39,191 bases of DNA from an uncultured Muribaculaceae bacterium (GTDB lineage Bacteria; Bacteroidota; Bacteroidia; Bacteroidales; Muribaculaceae). The translations under genes and the position numbers were made by a program. The notes under the pieces are model-generated. The model searched no databases. It was not told the origin of the DNA and worked only from the letters and a program-made list of their open reading frames with translations. Positions 8,519-16,958 of this stretch are shown here, piece by piece (the stretch's first letter is position 1; each line of letters opens with the position of its first letter). Location of the stretch: assembly GCA_910584525.1 (NCBI GenBank), contig CAJUAT010000020.1, positions 1-39,191 of the forward strand, in the 5' to 3' direction.

Positions 8519-9590
8519 TTTTTAACTGTTTGATAAGTTTTGGATAAAGGTCGAAAGCGCCGGCCAGTTCGCCAACCGTCACGAACTCATCGGCGGTATG
8601 CGATCGGGAAGATTCGCCGGGTCCAATTTTCAGCGATGGGATGCCATGCATCAGCGACATGTCGGATGTTGTTGGCGACACGAAAGGGGAGAGTCCCATA
8701 GCGAGAGCCGCCCTGTATAGAGGATGCGTATCGGCGAGTACCGATGCCTGCACTCTTGTGGAGCGAGGCAGAGCGTCGGTGTGAGGACTCAGAGCACCGC
8801 GCAACAGCCCGACAGTTTCCTCATTGGTATAGGCGTCGGTAGTGCGTACATCCACCACCCATCGGCATTCGTCGGGCACAACATTATGCTGACGGCCTGC
8901 CTCTATCTGAGTGATGCTCACCTTTACAGGCCCCAGCACTTCCGAGACCTTGGGGAATTTGAAATTTCTGAGAGCCGCCATATCGTCGATTGCGCGGTAA
9001 ATGGCATTCACGCCCTCGTTGCGTGCGGCATGACCCGTCACGCCGCGCGTCAGACTGTCGAGTACCACGAGGCCTCTTTCGGCCACTGCCGGCTGCATCC
9101 CAGTAGGCTCTCCGACAATCACCATGTCGGGAATTATTCCATTCTCGGCCAGCCAGGGCAGCACTCTTCTAATTCCATTCTCCCCGCCAACCTCCTCTTC
9201 GACAGTGGCGGCATAGATAAGATTGAAGGGAAGCTCTTTCTCCCTGAGTGCGAGGAAAGTAAACAGAAGAGCCACTAATGAAGCGCCGGCGTCGTTGCTG
9301 CCGATACCCAGGATTCTGCCATCGCGAAGCTCTCCACTGTAAGGATTGAAAGTGTAGGCCGGCGACGGTTTCACCGTATCGACATGACTGTTGAGCATCA
9401 GCGTCGGTTTCTCCGGATCATAGCTGCTGCACACAGCTATGTTGTTGAGCCCGCAGGTCATCGGCGTCACGCCTTTCTCAGCGAGATATTCGCTGATAAT
9501 ACCTGAGGCATCAACCTCATGACGCGATATGCGTTCGCATCTCACAAGACGTTGCAGCAGCGCTATGGCCTCCTTCAGGGTATTATTCAT
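8493..9590 (-). CDS. M20-family deacylase, probable N-acyl-citrulline (or acyl-ornithine) deacylase
   Basis: This 365-residue zinc peptidase-fold enzyme of the ArgE/DapE family has the metal motifs NSHVDTVKP (His and Asp ligands), GSNDAGAS, EEEVGGENG (catalytic and ligand Glu), GEPTG and a late His in SRSHTADE. In this operon it should remove the acyl group from N-acyl-citrulline, because the carbamoyltransferase upstream acts on acyl-ornithine. The substrate is inferred from context and is not visible in the protein. I start it at the ATG at 9590, which overlaps the argB stop as ATGA; a longer in-frame extension to 9638 runs through argB codons and is unlikely. Confidence 0.9.
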   Translation of the reverse strand: MNNTLKEAIALLQRLVRCERISRHEVDASGIISEYLAEKGVTPMTCGLNNIAVCSSYDPEKPTLMLNSHVDTVKPSPAYTFNPYSGELRDGRILGIGSNDAGASLVALLFTFLALREKELPFNLIYAATVEEEVGGENGIRRVLPWLAENGIIPDMVIVGEPTGMQPAVAERGLVVLDSLTRGVTGHAARNEGVNAIYRAIDDMAALRNFKFPKVSEVLGPVKVSITQIEAGRQHNVVPDECRWVVDVRTTDAYTNEETVGLLRGALSPHTDALPRSTRVQASVLADTHPLYRAALAMGLSPFVSPTTSDMSLMHGIPSLKIGPGESSRSHTADEFVTVGELAGAFDLYPKLIKQLKNEFMGQGF

Positions 9591-10360
9591 GAGAGTGTTA
9601 TCACGGTCCCTGAGGGAACGGTTATGTTGTCGCTGCATCGTATCGTAACCGACTCCACGCCGTCGGCCACAGCCTTGAGGGCATTCTCGATTTTCGGAAT
9701 CATGCCGTGGCTCACCAAGCCGTCGTCAAGCATCGACCGGTAAATATCGGGGGTAATCACAGGCACCACACTCGAAGGATCGTCGACATTGGCGAGAACT
9801 CCCGGCTTCTCGAAACAGAAGACGAGTCTTGCCGGCATACATCGCGACATTGCCGTAGCCACTGCGGTGGCAATACTGTCGGCGTTGCAGTTGAGAAGCG
9901 AGCCTCGGCCATCGTGAGTGATGGCGCAGAACACCGGCGTGACGCCATTGTCGAGCAGATTGCCGATGGCTTTCACGTTGACGCCACTGACCGATATGTC
10001 GCCCACATAGCCGTAATCCACAGGCTCCGGCGAACGACGGACAGCGGTTATCATATTGGCGTCGGCACCTGTGAGACCTATTGCGTCGCAGTCGTTCTTC
10101 TGCAATACGGCCACTATCCGCTTGTTTATCAGTCCGGCATATACCATGGTCACAATGTCGAGGGTACGGGCATCGGTTACGCGGCGACCGTCAATCATCG
10201 TGGCTTCAACGCCCAGACTTTCGCCCAGACGAGTGGCCAACTTACCGCCACCATGCACCAGTATCTTACGACCCGGAAGCCGCGAGAAATCCTTGAGAAA
10301 CGACTCCAGAGCATCGGCGTCATCAATGACATTGCCTCCTATCTTATATACGGATATCAT
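9587..10360 (-). CDS. argB: N-acylglutamate kinase (acetylglutamate kinase family)
   Basis: This 257-residue amino-acid kinase phosphorylates the gamma-carboxyl of N-acetyl- or N-succinylglutamate. The opening ISVYKIGGNVID carries the catalytic Lys (VYKIGG) and first glycine motif. LVHGGGKLATRLGE is the second glycine-rich substrate loop, and MIDGRRVTD is a typical substrate-site motif. The C-terminal half has the conserved nucleotide-site residues. The family is usually 250-300 residues. The start at 10360 overlaps the stop of the carbamoyltransferase gene as ATGA; the upstream extension of the frame is only a shadow of that gene. In this pathway the substrate is likely to be succinylated, as argued for the neighbouring carbamoyltransferase. 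Confidence 0.95.
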   Translation of the reverse strand: MISVYKIGGNVIDDADALESFLKDFSRLPGRKILVHGGGKLATRLGESLGVEATMIDGRRVTDARTLDIVTMVYAGLINKRIVAVLQKNDCDAIGLTGADANMITAVRRSPEPVDYGYVGDISVSGVNVKAIGNLLDNGVTPVFCAITHDGRGSLLNCNADSIATAVATAMSRCMPARLVFCFEKPGVLANVDDPSSVVPVITPDIYRSMLDDGLVSHGMIPKIENALKAVADGVESVTIRCSDNITVPSGTVITLS

Positions 10361-11313
10361 AATCCTTCTTCGAGGAAACGTTTGAGCACTACCTGAGCCG
10401 AAATCTCGCGATTGGCTGCTTCGGGAATCACCAGACTCTGTGCCGACTCTATGACATCGTCGGTGACAATCATGTTGCGGCGTACCGGCAGACAGTGCAT
10501 GAAATAAGCGTCGTCGGTCCAGCCCATGGCCTCGCTGTCGACGGTCCATGCCCTGTCGGTATTCAGTACCTTGCCATAGTTGGGGTCGGCATATGCGCTC
10601 CAGTTCTTGGCATATATGAAGTCGGCACCTTCAAAAGCCTTTTTACGGTCGTAGACAATCTCAGCACCCTTGGTGAACGAGGGGTCGAGTTCGTAACCTT
10701 CCGGATGCGTCACCACCACATCATATCCGGCAGCCACCATCCATTCCACAAAGGAATTGGGGACGGCCTGGGGAAGAGCCTTTGGATGCGGAGCCCATGT
10801 AAGCACCACTTTGGGGCGTTTTTTCTTCTTATATTCCTCGATGGTGATAAGGTCGGCGAAGCTCTGCAGTGGATGTCTGGTGGCCGCCTCCATGCTGAAT
10901 ACCGGTTTGCCGGAGTGGCGAATGAACTGTTGCAGCACGCGTTCGCCGTAATCCTCAGCCTTATCGTGAAGACCGGCGAAAGAGCGCACGCCTATTATGT
11001 CGCAATAGCAGCCCATTACCGGAATGGCTTCCAGAAGATGTTCCGGTTTGTCGCCATCCATGATTACTCCGCGTTCCGTCTCGAGCTTCCAGGCCCCCTG
11101 GTTCACGTCGAGCACCATCACGTTCATTCCCAGGTTCATGGCGGCCTTTTGGGTGCTGAGGCGCGTGCGCAGACTGGAATTGAAGAAAATCATGAGGAGA
11201 GTCTTGTTGCGGCCCAGCGTGTCGTAAGCGAAGCGGTTGGCCTTGACGGCCATGGCTTCCGCTATTGCCACCCGCAGGTCGCCTATGTCGTGTACGTCAG
11301 TGAATTTTTTCAT
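10357..11313 (-). CDS. argF': N-succinylornithine carbamoyltransferase (ArgF' type)
   Basis: This 318-residue transcarbamylase has the carbamoyl-phosphate motif FFNSSLRTRLST (residues about 43-54), the HPLQSFAD motif and the late HCLPVRRN motif. It is strikingly like the Bacteroides fragilis protein shown to prefer N-succinyl-ornithine over N-acetyl-ornithine. Residue 90 is Pro (GDKPEH); established work reports that Pro here favours succinyl-ornithine, whereas Glu at the equivalent position favours acetyl-ornithine. This supports a succinylated arginine pathway. It overlaps argB by 4 bp and is preceded by argD after 8 bp. Ornithine carbamoyltransferase proper (ArgF) is less likely because the usual SMG-type ornithine loop is not obvious. 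Confidence 0.93.
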   Translation of the reverse strand: MKKFTDVHDIGDLRVAIAEAMAVKANRFAYDTLGRNKTLLMIFFNSSLRTRLSTQKAAMNLGMNVMVLDVNQGAWKLETERGVIMDGDKPEHLLEAIPVMGCYCDIIGVRSFAGLHDKAEDYGERVLQQFIRHSGKPVFSMEAATRHPLQSFADLITIEEYKKKKRPKVVLTWAPHPKALPQAVPNSFVEWMVAAGYDVVVTHPEGYELDPSFTKGAEIVYDRKKAFEGADFIYAKNWSAYADPNYGKVLNTDRAWTVDSEAMGWTDDAYFMHCLPVRRNMIVTDDVIESAQSLVIPEAANREISAQVVLKRFLEEGL

Positions 11314-11321
11314 CGTGTGTA

Positions 11322-12449
11322 TTATAGCGCGACTGCCGATTTCAAAGCCTTGATGAGCTTGTCGGCATCTTCGCGGGTTATAGTTAGAGGAGGAAGCAGT
11401 CTCACGGTATGTTCGCCTGCACCTCCGGTAAAGATATGGTGGTTGAAAATCAGTTTCCTACGGAATTCCGAGGCGTTGCCTTCCACGTCGAAGCCAATCA
11501 TCAGTCCTCTGCCGCGAACATTGGCGAGTCCGGGAATCTCTTTCAAGCCGTCAAGAATATAATCGCCGATTACGCGGGCATTCTCCACGAGTTTCTCGGA
11601 GTCCATCACCTCGAGAACGGCAATGGCTGCCGCACAAGCAAGATGATTGCCGCCGAAAGTGGTACCGAGCATACCCTTCCATACCTCTATGGCAGGGCTT
11701 ATGAGCACACCCGCCATGGGGAAGCCGTTGGCGATGCCTTTCCCCATAGTTATGATGTCGGGACGAATGCCGGCATACTGGTGGGCGAAGAAACGTCCCG
11801 AGCGGCCATAACCGCTTTGAATCTCATCGAGAATCAGCAGCGTGTCGTAATCGTCAACAGCCTTGCGGAGCTGGCGGAGAAAGTCGTCATCGGGCATACG
11901 GATGCCTGCCACACCTTGGATACCCTCTATGATTACCGCGGCATACTCGCCGGTGGAGAGTTCGCGACGCACGGCCTCGATATCGTTTAGGGGTACGAAT
12001 GTAATGCGGTCGGTACGGTTGAGGGGAGCCTGAATCCGGGGATTGTCAGTGGCGGCTACGGCAGCCGATGTGCGGCCATGGAAAGCATGGCCGAAGGCAA
12101 GAATTTTATTGCGGCCTGTTGCGAAGGAGGCAACTTTCATCGCGTTCTCGTTGGCTTCTGCCCCTGAGTTGGCCAGAAACAGCCGGTAATCGTCGTAGCC
12201 TGACGCACGTCCAAGAAGGTCGGCATACCGCTCCTGTAAGCTGTTATGCACCGAGTTGCTGTAAAAGCCCAGACGACTCACCTGGTCTATCACAGCTTTG
12301 ACATAATGAGGATGTGAATGTCCTATGGAAATCACGGCATGGCCGCCGTAGAAGTCAAGATATGGCGTGCCGTCGGCGGTATATACATAATTACCCCGAC
12401 CGCGTACAGGCTCTATGTCGTAGAGACTGTAGACATCAAACATTTTCAT
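11322..12449 (-). CDS. argD: N-acylornithine aminotransferase
   Basis: This 375-residue PLP-dependent class III aminotransferase converts N-acyl-glutamate semialdehyde to N-acyl-ornithine using glutamate. PLP Lys is K237 in the motif TMGKGIANG. ILDEIQSGYGRSG carries the Asp that pairs with the pyridine nitrogen, and ANSGAEANENA is the phosphate-binding region. Length matches the family (370-410). It is flanked in the operon by argC (13 bp gap) and argF'. Its substrate is likely the succinylated form in this lineage, inferred from argF'. Two Met codons open the frame (MKM); the first, at 12449, is taken as the start. Confidence 0.95.
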   Translation of the reverse strand: MKMFDVYSLYDIEPVRGRGNYVYTADGTPYLDFYGGHAVISIGHSHPHYVKAVIDQVSRLGFYSNSVHNSLQERYADLLGRASGYDDYRLFLANSGAEANENAMKVASFATGRNKILAFGHAFHGRTSAAVAATDNPRIQAPLNRTDRITFVPLNDIEAVRRELSTGEYAAVIIEGIQGVAGIRMPDDDFLRQLRKAVDDYDTLLILDEIQSGYGRSGRFFAHQYAGIRPDIITMGKGIANGFPMAGVLISPAIEVWKGMLGTTFGGNHLACAAAIAVLEVMDSEKLVENARVIGDYILDGLKEIPGLANVRGRGLMIGFDVEGNASEFRRKLIFNHHIFTGGAGEHTVRLLPPLTITREDADKLIKALKSAVAL

Positions 12450-12462
12450 ACTCGTTGTGATT

Positions 12463-13425
12463 TTAAAATGATGAAGCTTTCAGGCGCAGCCCCGTATCCT
12501 CGGGGAGTCCGAACATAAGGTTCATGTTCTGCACCGCCTGTCCAGAGGCTCCCTTCAGAAGATTGTCAATCACGGCAACCACCATAAGTTTGCCCTCCTG
12601 GACTTCCAGCTGTATCACGGCGCGGTTGGTATTGACCACCTCCTTGAGGTTGATGTATCGGTCGGCCACATGCGTGAAGACGGCATCTTTGTAATAATCG
12701 GAATAGATACGCAGAGCCTCCTGCTGCGACATGTCGGTATCCATGGTGGCAATCACGAAGATGCCTCGCGGGAAATCACCCCTGACGGGTATGAAGGATA
12801 TCCGCTGGTCGAAACCGGGCTGTACGTTACGCATCGTCATGGTGATTTCCTTGAGATGCTGATGAGTGAAAGGCTTGTAAACCGACAGGTTGTCGTTGCG
12901 CCAGCTGAAATGAGTGGAGAACGAGGGTTTGACGCCGGCACCTGTGCTTCCGGTGATTCCAGTTACGTTGACTTCGTTCTTGAGGAGACCATTGTGGGCG
13001 AGGGGCAGAAGCGCGAGCTGTATTGCCGTGGCGTAACAGCCGGGATTGGCCACGCTCTTGCTGCCGCGTATGCGGTCGCGGTTTACTTCCGGGAGGCCAT
13101 AGACGTAGCCTGCCGACTCATCTCGGAAGTCCTGGGCGAGGTCTATGACCCGTAAAGCGGCGGGTCGCTCGTGTTCCTCCCAGAAAGCGCTGCTTTTGCC
13201 ATGCCCCGAGCACATGAACACCACATCGAGGTCAGAGAAATCGAGGGCGTCGGTGAACGTGAGGTCAGTCACTCCTATGAGACCCTGATGCACGTCCGAC
13301 AGCAGATTGCCCGCATTGCTCTCCGAGGCCACACCGCAAAGCTCTACCTCCGGGTGGTTCAGTAGTATGCGTATCAGCTCGCCGGCAGTGTAGCCGGCAC
13401 CCCCTGTTATACCTGCCTTTATCAT
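12463..13425 (-). CDS. argC: N-acyl-gamma-glutamyl-phosphate reductase
   Basis: This 320-residue NADPH-dependent reductase forms N-acyl-glutamate semialdehyde. The N-terminal Rossmann motif ITGGAGYTAGEL lies at residues 5-16. The catalytic cysteine is Cys130 in VANPGCYATAIQLAL. It is a standard type 1 ArgC length. The ATG at 13425 overlaps the argG stop as ATGA; the frame continues 29 codons further upstream inside argG, but these residues do not resemble the family. The enzyme sits between argG and argD, the expected pathway order in Bacteroides-type clusters. Confidence 0.96.
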   Translation of the reverse strand: MIKAGITGGAGYTAGELIRILLNHPEVELCGVASESNAGNLLSDVHQGLIGVTDLTFTDALDFSDLDVVFMCSGHGKSSAFWEEHERPAALRVIDLAQDFRDESAGYVYGLPEVNRDRIRGSKSVANPGCYATAIQLALLPLAHNGLLKNEVNVTGITGSTGAGVKPSFSTHFSWRNDNLSVYKPFTHQHLKEITMTMRNVQPGFDQRISFIPVRGDFPRGIFVIATMDTDMSQQEALRIYSDYYKDAVFTHVADRYINLKEVVNTNRAVIQLEVQEGKLMVVAVIDNLLKGASGQAVQNMNLMFGLPEDTGLRLKASSF

Positions 13426-14633
13426 TTGCCGTTGCGTTTCTGTACGTTGTGGTATATTTTCATCTGGTTGCCCAGTATCTTTGTAAAGCCCTTGACATCG
13501 TCGGCGCTCCATGCCTTGTTGACCTCGCCATATTCGCCGAAGTCGGTTTTCATGAGGTCAAACGGAGAATCTACACCGACGAGGGTGTAACCCAAAGGAC
13601 GAAGAGTGAGTTCAACGGTACCTGTCACGTTCTGTTGGCTGCTTTCCAGGAATTTCTCCATGTCGCGCATCACCGGCTCCAGATACTGGGCTTCGTGCAG
13701 GAACATCCCGTACCACGTGCCTATCTGATCCTTCCAGTACTGCTGCCATTTGGTTAGCGTGTGTTTCTCAAGCATCTTGTGGGCGTTGATGATGAGAATG
13801 GGGGCGGCGGCCTCAAAACCCACGCGACCCTTGATGCCGATTATTGTGTCGCCTATGTGCATGTCGCGGCCTATGCCGAAGCGGGAACCTATGGCCTCTA
13901 CCGTCTGTATGGCTTCTACAGGGTTGTCGTAGGTTACACCGTTAACCTCTTTCAACTCGCCCTTGACAAAAGAGAGTTTCAGCGTTTCGGGACCTTCGGC
14001 GGTTACCTGACTCGGGTAGGCGCTTTCGGGAAGAGTCTGCTCACTGTGCAGTGTCTCCTTGCCGCCGATGCTCGTGCCCCATAGTCCCTGGTTGATAGAG
14101 TATTCCATCTTCTTATAGTCGGCTTTTATGCCATGCTTACGGAGATAGTCTATCTCATATTCGCGGGTAAGGGTAAGGTCGCGGGTGGGGGTGATGATCT
14201 CTATCTCGGGGGCGAGAATCTGGAAGGTAAGGTCGAATCTCACCTGATCGTTGCCGGCGCCTGTAGAGCCGTGGGCCACGGCATCGGCACCTATCTTTTT
14301 GGCATATTCTATGATTGCGATGGCCTGGAAGATGCGTTCCGACGATACGGAGATGGGGTATGTGCCGTTGCGCAGCACGTTGCCGGCAATCATGTAGCGA
14401 ATCGACTTGTCGTAATATTCGCGGGTGATGTCGAGAGCGGCATGTGAAGCGGCGCCCAACTCTTCGGCGCGGGCTGCTATGCGCTCAAGGTCGGCGGCGC
14501 TGAAGCCGCCTGTGTTGGCTATCGCTGTATGTACCTCATAGCCAAGATCCTCACTGAGGTATTTTACGGCAAAGGATGTGTCGAGTCCGCCGCTGAAAGC
14601 CAGCAGCACTTTCTTTTTCTTATTGTTGTCCAT
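13422..14633 (-). CDS. argG: Argininosuccinate synthase
   Basis: This 403-residue ATP-dependent enzyme joins citrulline and aspartate. The PP-loop ATP motif LAFSGGLDTS lies at residues 11-20. The Ala/Gly-rich AHGSTGAGNDQVRFD stretch (around residue 115-130) is the substrate loop typical of the family. Length is normal (400-ish). It follows the GNAT gene by 9 bp and overlaps argC by 4 bp. Confidence 0.97.
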   Translation of the reverse strand: MDNNKKKKVLLAFSGGLDTSFAVKYLSEDLGYEVHTAIANTGGFSAADLERIAARAEELGAASHAALDITREYYDKSIRYMIAGNVLRNGTYPISVSSERIFQAIAIIEYAKKIGADAVAHGSTGAGNDQVRFDLTFQILAPEIEIITPTRDLTLTREYEIDYLRKHGIKADYKKMEYSINQGLWGTSIGGKETLHSEQTLPESAYPSQVTAEGPETLKLSFVKGELKEVNGVTYDNPVEAIQTVEAIGSRFGIGRDMHIGDTIIGIKGRVGFEAAAPILIINAHKMLEKHTLTKWQQYWKDQIGTWYGMFLHEAQYLEPVMRDMEKFLESSQQNVTGTVELTLRPLGYTLVGVDSPFDLMKTDFGEYGEVNKAWSADDVKGFTKILGNQMKIYHNVQKRNGK

Positions 14634-14642
14634 TGTATCGTC

Positions 14643-15260
14643 TTATTTCAGGTGAAAGAGTTTTGCGAATTTGTTTTTTAACCAGGTGGTGTAGGGAGTA
14701 AGGGCGGATGCTTTTTTGAGTTCGGCCTTAGGGTCGTAGAGCATGCCGTAGCAGAGACACATACGCTGGTTGTTTCTTTTGAGGATGTCGTAATTCACGC
14801 ACCCCTCGCAACCTTTCCAGAACTCTTCGTCGGTAGTAAGCTCGGAGAAGGTCACCGGCTTGTAACCGAGGCGGGAGTTGAGCTTCATGACAGGCAGGGA
14901 AGTGGTGATGGAGAAGATTTTGGCGTAGGGGAATCGTCGTCGGGCAAGTTCGAAAGTCTTGTTTTTGATACGTCCCGCGAGGCCGAGCCTGCGGTATTCA
15001 GGGTCTACTATCAGACCCGATGTCGCCACGTAGTCACCGTGACCCCAGCTCTCTATGTAGCTGAAGCCTATCAGTTTGTCGCCATACATCGCCACTACCG
15101 CCTTCTCGCCGAGTATCTTGTCCTTGATGTACTCGGGGGAACGCCGGGCAATGCCCGTGCCGCGCTGTAAGGCCGACTTGTAGATGAGGTCCACTATCTG
15201 ATCGGCATACTTCGTATGCTCCTCGGTCGCAAACATCACCGTTACCTGGTCATTGTTCAT
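14643..15260 (-). CDS. GNAT-family N-acyltransferase, candidate N-acylglutamate synthase
   Basis: This 205-residue protein has a GNAT fold: the acyl-CoA pyrophosphate motif is at about residues 89-97 (YRRLGLAGR), after the typical V-D-P strand (VDPEYRR). It opens the arginine operon, 9 bp before argG. No argA or argJ lies in the window, so this is the best candidate for the first step, acylating glutamate from succinyl- or acetyl-CoA. Four cysteines (C151, C154, C168, C170) sit in two CxxC/CxC pairs after the GNAT core and could bind a metal. Homologous genes occur in the same position in Bacteroides arginine clusters. The acyl donor is not determined by sequence. Confidence 0.8.
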   Translation of the reverse strand: MNNDQVTVMFATEEHTKYADQIVDLIYKSALQRGTGIARRSPEYIKDKILGEKAVVAMYGDKLIGFSYIESWGHGDYVATSGLIVDPEYRRLGLAGRIKNKTFELARRRFPYAKIFSITTSLPVMKLNSRLGYKPVTFSELTTDEEFWKGCEGCVNYDILKRNNQRMCLCYGMLYDPKAELKKASALTPYTTWLKNKFAKLFHLK

Positions 15261-15284
15261 TCTTTAGGGTTTGATTATCATTCA

Positions 15285-15300
15285 TCCGGAGTAGTCCGGA
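15285..15300. promoter_or_regulatory. Perfect hairpin in the arginine operon leader
   Basis: TCCGGA-GTAG-TCCGGA forms a 6-bp stem with a 4-nt loop. It lies in the 5' leader of the arginine operon, about 25 nt before the GNAT start codon. No T-run follows it, so it is not a classic terminator. It could influence translation or message stability. Confidence 0.45.
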
Positions 15301-15323
15301 AATATCCGCTTGGGTAATTGGTC

Positions 15324-15361
15324 TTATTCAAGATGCAAAATTAGGCAAATTTGCTGAATAA
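15324..15361 (-). promoter_or_regulatory. Arginine operon promoter flanked by a TTATTCA/TGAATAA inverted repeat
   Basis: On the minus strand, TAATTTTG at 15336-15343 is a full match to the Bacteroidota -7 consensus. A good -33 element is not obvious. Seven-base arms TTATTCA (15324-15330) and TGAATAA (15355-15361) flank it perfectly, 31 bp centre to centre. The sequences resemble ArgR half-sites (TGAAT/ATTCA). Binding by ArgR is inference; no argR gene is in the window. Confidence 0.45.
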
Positions 15362-15408
15362 TAAACGGTTATGGATGAAAAAGATTTTGTCGGCTGCGGA
15401 ATTTGTCA

Positions 15409-16146
15409 TCAATCACACCCTATTTCGGTGTCAATAGGAAGAATTCCGAAATGACGGAGAGTTTCCAAATCGTTAATGAGATTGGCTGTTCTGCCATCCC
15501 ATACTATGCGACCCTCTTTCAAAATGACACTTCTTGGGCATAATAGAGTGGCTACTGCGAGATCGTGGGTGGCAATAAGACAGGTATGGGTGAAACGCTT
15601 CAGCAGAGCCACTAACTGACGCTGTCCCGTGGCGTCGAGTCCTGAGGTGGGTTCGTCCATCACAAGAATGGAAGGCTCCATCGACAGCACCGTGGCTATG
15701 GCGGCCCGTTTTTTCTCTCCTCCCGACAGCGTGGCCGGCGATCGTGAGGCAAGTTCCTCGGCGCCTACTGCCGCCAGACTGACCCGCACACGCCTGTCAA
15801 CCTCCTCCTTGGGCAGCCGCATGTTCATTGGTCCGAAAGCGACATCCTCCGCAACTGTGGGCATGAACAGCTGGTCGTCGGAGTCCTGAAAAACCATACC
15901 AACCGTCTGACGTATCAACGGCAATGTCTTCTTGATCACCGGCACGTCGCCGACATTAACCTCGCCTTGTGTGGGCATAAGAAGACCGTTGGTGTGCAGG
16001 AGGAGCGTTGACTTACCAGCTCCGTTGAGACCCAACAACGCCACCTTCTCGCCGTGCGTCACGCGGAAGGTGATTCCTTTAAGAACCTCTCCTCCGCCCG
16101 GATAGCTGTAATGAACGTCACTGAACTGTATATAATGGTGCGACAT
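15409..16146 (-). CDS. nikO: Nickel (or cobalt) transport ATPase, NikO/CbiO
   Basis: This 245-residue ATPase powers an energy-coupling-factor type metal importer. The Walker A motif is GLNGAGKST (residues about 39-47), the Q-loop is VFQDSDDQLF, the signature is LSGGEKKRA (about 140-148), Walker B is ILVMDEPTSGLD, and a switch His occurs in ATHDLA. It is the last gene of the urease-nickel block, 10 bp after the NikQ gene. Nickel rather than cobalt is inferred from linkage to urease. Confidence 0.93.
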   Translation of the reverse strand: MSHHYIQFSDVHYSYPGGGEVLKGITFRVTHGEKVALLGLNGAGKSTLLLHTNGLLMPTQGEVNVGDVPVIKKTLPLIRQTVGMVFQDSDDQLFMPTVAEDVAFGPMNMRLPKEEVDRRVRVSLAAVGAEELASRSPATLSGGEKKRAAIATVLSMEPSILVMDEPTSGLDATGQRQLVALLKRFTHTCLIATHDLAVATLLCPRSVILKEGRIVWDGRTANLINDLETLRHFGILPIDTEIGCD

Positions 16147-16156
16147 GGTTTTGCGA

Positions 16157-16951
16157 TTAGTGGAACAATAACTGGGGACTCAGAAATCTCAGCAGCAGGA
16201 ATACGAGTATCCATACAGCGGTAAAGGCTGTATCGTTCGCGGACCAGCGATAAGGGTTCTGCTGCCAGTCGGGGATAGTACCCCTGAACCCTCGGCACAG
16301 CATAGCCTGATGGACGCGCTGTGCACGGTCGATGCTTCTGATGAAGAGCTGCCCTATCATCGGCCCCCACATGCCAACGGAGAACGACCGGCGCCCATAG
16401 CCCCGAGCCATCCGTGCGCGGCGCATCTGTTGCAACTCTTCAAGCAGCAGTCGGCCATAACGGTATACCATCTCCAGCTGCGTGGTGAGGAATGCCGGCA
16501 CATGCACACGCCGCATGGCGCGACACATCCCTATGAACCCGCAAGCCGACGTCAGCAACAGCAATGCCTGCAGGGCATACAACCCTCTGACAGTGATGGA
16601 GATAAATGTGAGCCACCCGTGCGACAGTTCATACCCCCCCATTCTAATGCCTGGAGCGCGGTCGAACCATGGGTTGAATATCCCTATCAAGGCAATGAAT
16701 GGGATGACAGCCATCGACTTTACAAAGATACGGGAGAAGGGAATGCCGAGATATGCCGAGCATATAAGAGGGTATATCCCGAACCACAGGAGAGCGGCGA
16801 GATGATCCAACGGCACGGAGAGAAGTGTGACAAGGTAGAGCAGCGTCACCGACAGCAAGGCTACAGGATTGCGTGCGGCAGTGCTCCGGGATGCCGTCTG
16901 GCATTCCGAAGCACTATACGTGTTTATTCCTTTCTCCAGCTTGTCGGCCAT
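16157..16951 (-). CDS. nikQ: Nickel/cobalt transporter membrane component, NikQ/CbiQ
   Basis: This 264-residue polytopic membrane protein is the energy-coupling transmembrane component that links the ATPase to the substrate-binding NikMN. The first 45 residues are polar, followed by several hydrophobic helices. The cytoplasmic coupling region contains the family's two Ala-Arg-Gly motifs (RMARGYGRRS and LCRGFRG) that touch the ATPase. It lies between nikMN (7 bp gap) and nikO (10 bp gap), giving the usual M-Q-O order. Confidence 0.9.
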   Translation of the reverse strand: MADKLEKGINTYSASECQTASRSTAARNPVALLSVTLLYLVTLLSVPLDHLAALLWFGIYPLICSAYLGIPFSRIFVKSMAVIPFIALIGIFNPWFDRAPGIRMGGYELSHGWLTFISITVRGLYALQALLLLTSACGFIGMCRAMRRVHVPAFLTTQLEMVYRYGRLLLEELQQMRRARMARGYGRRSFSVGMWGPMIGQLFIRSIDRAQRVHQAMLCRGFRGTIPDWQQNPYRWSANDTAFTAVWILVFLLLRFLSPQLLFH

Positions 16952-16958
16952 CAGAGTG

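Noticed and set aside
10495..11562. Plus-strand open frame of 355 codons opposite the carbamoyltransferase and argD
   Set aside because: It spans two well-supported minus-strand genes and shows no family features.
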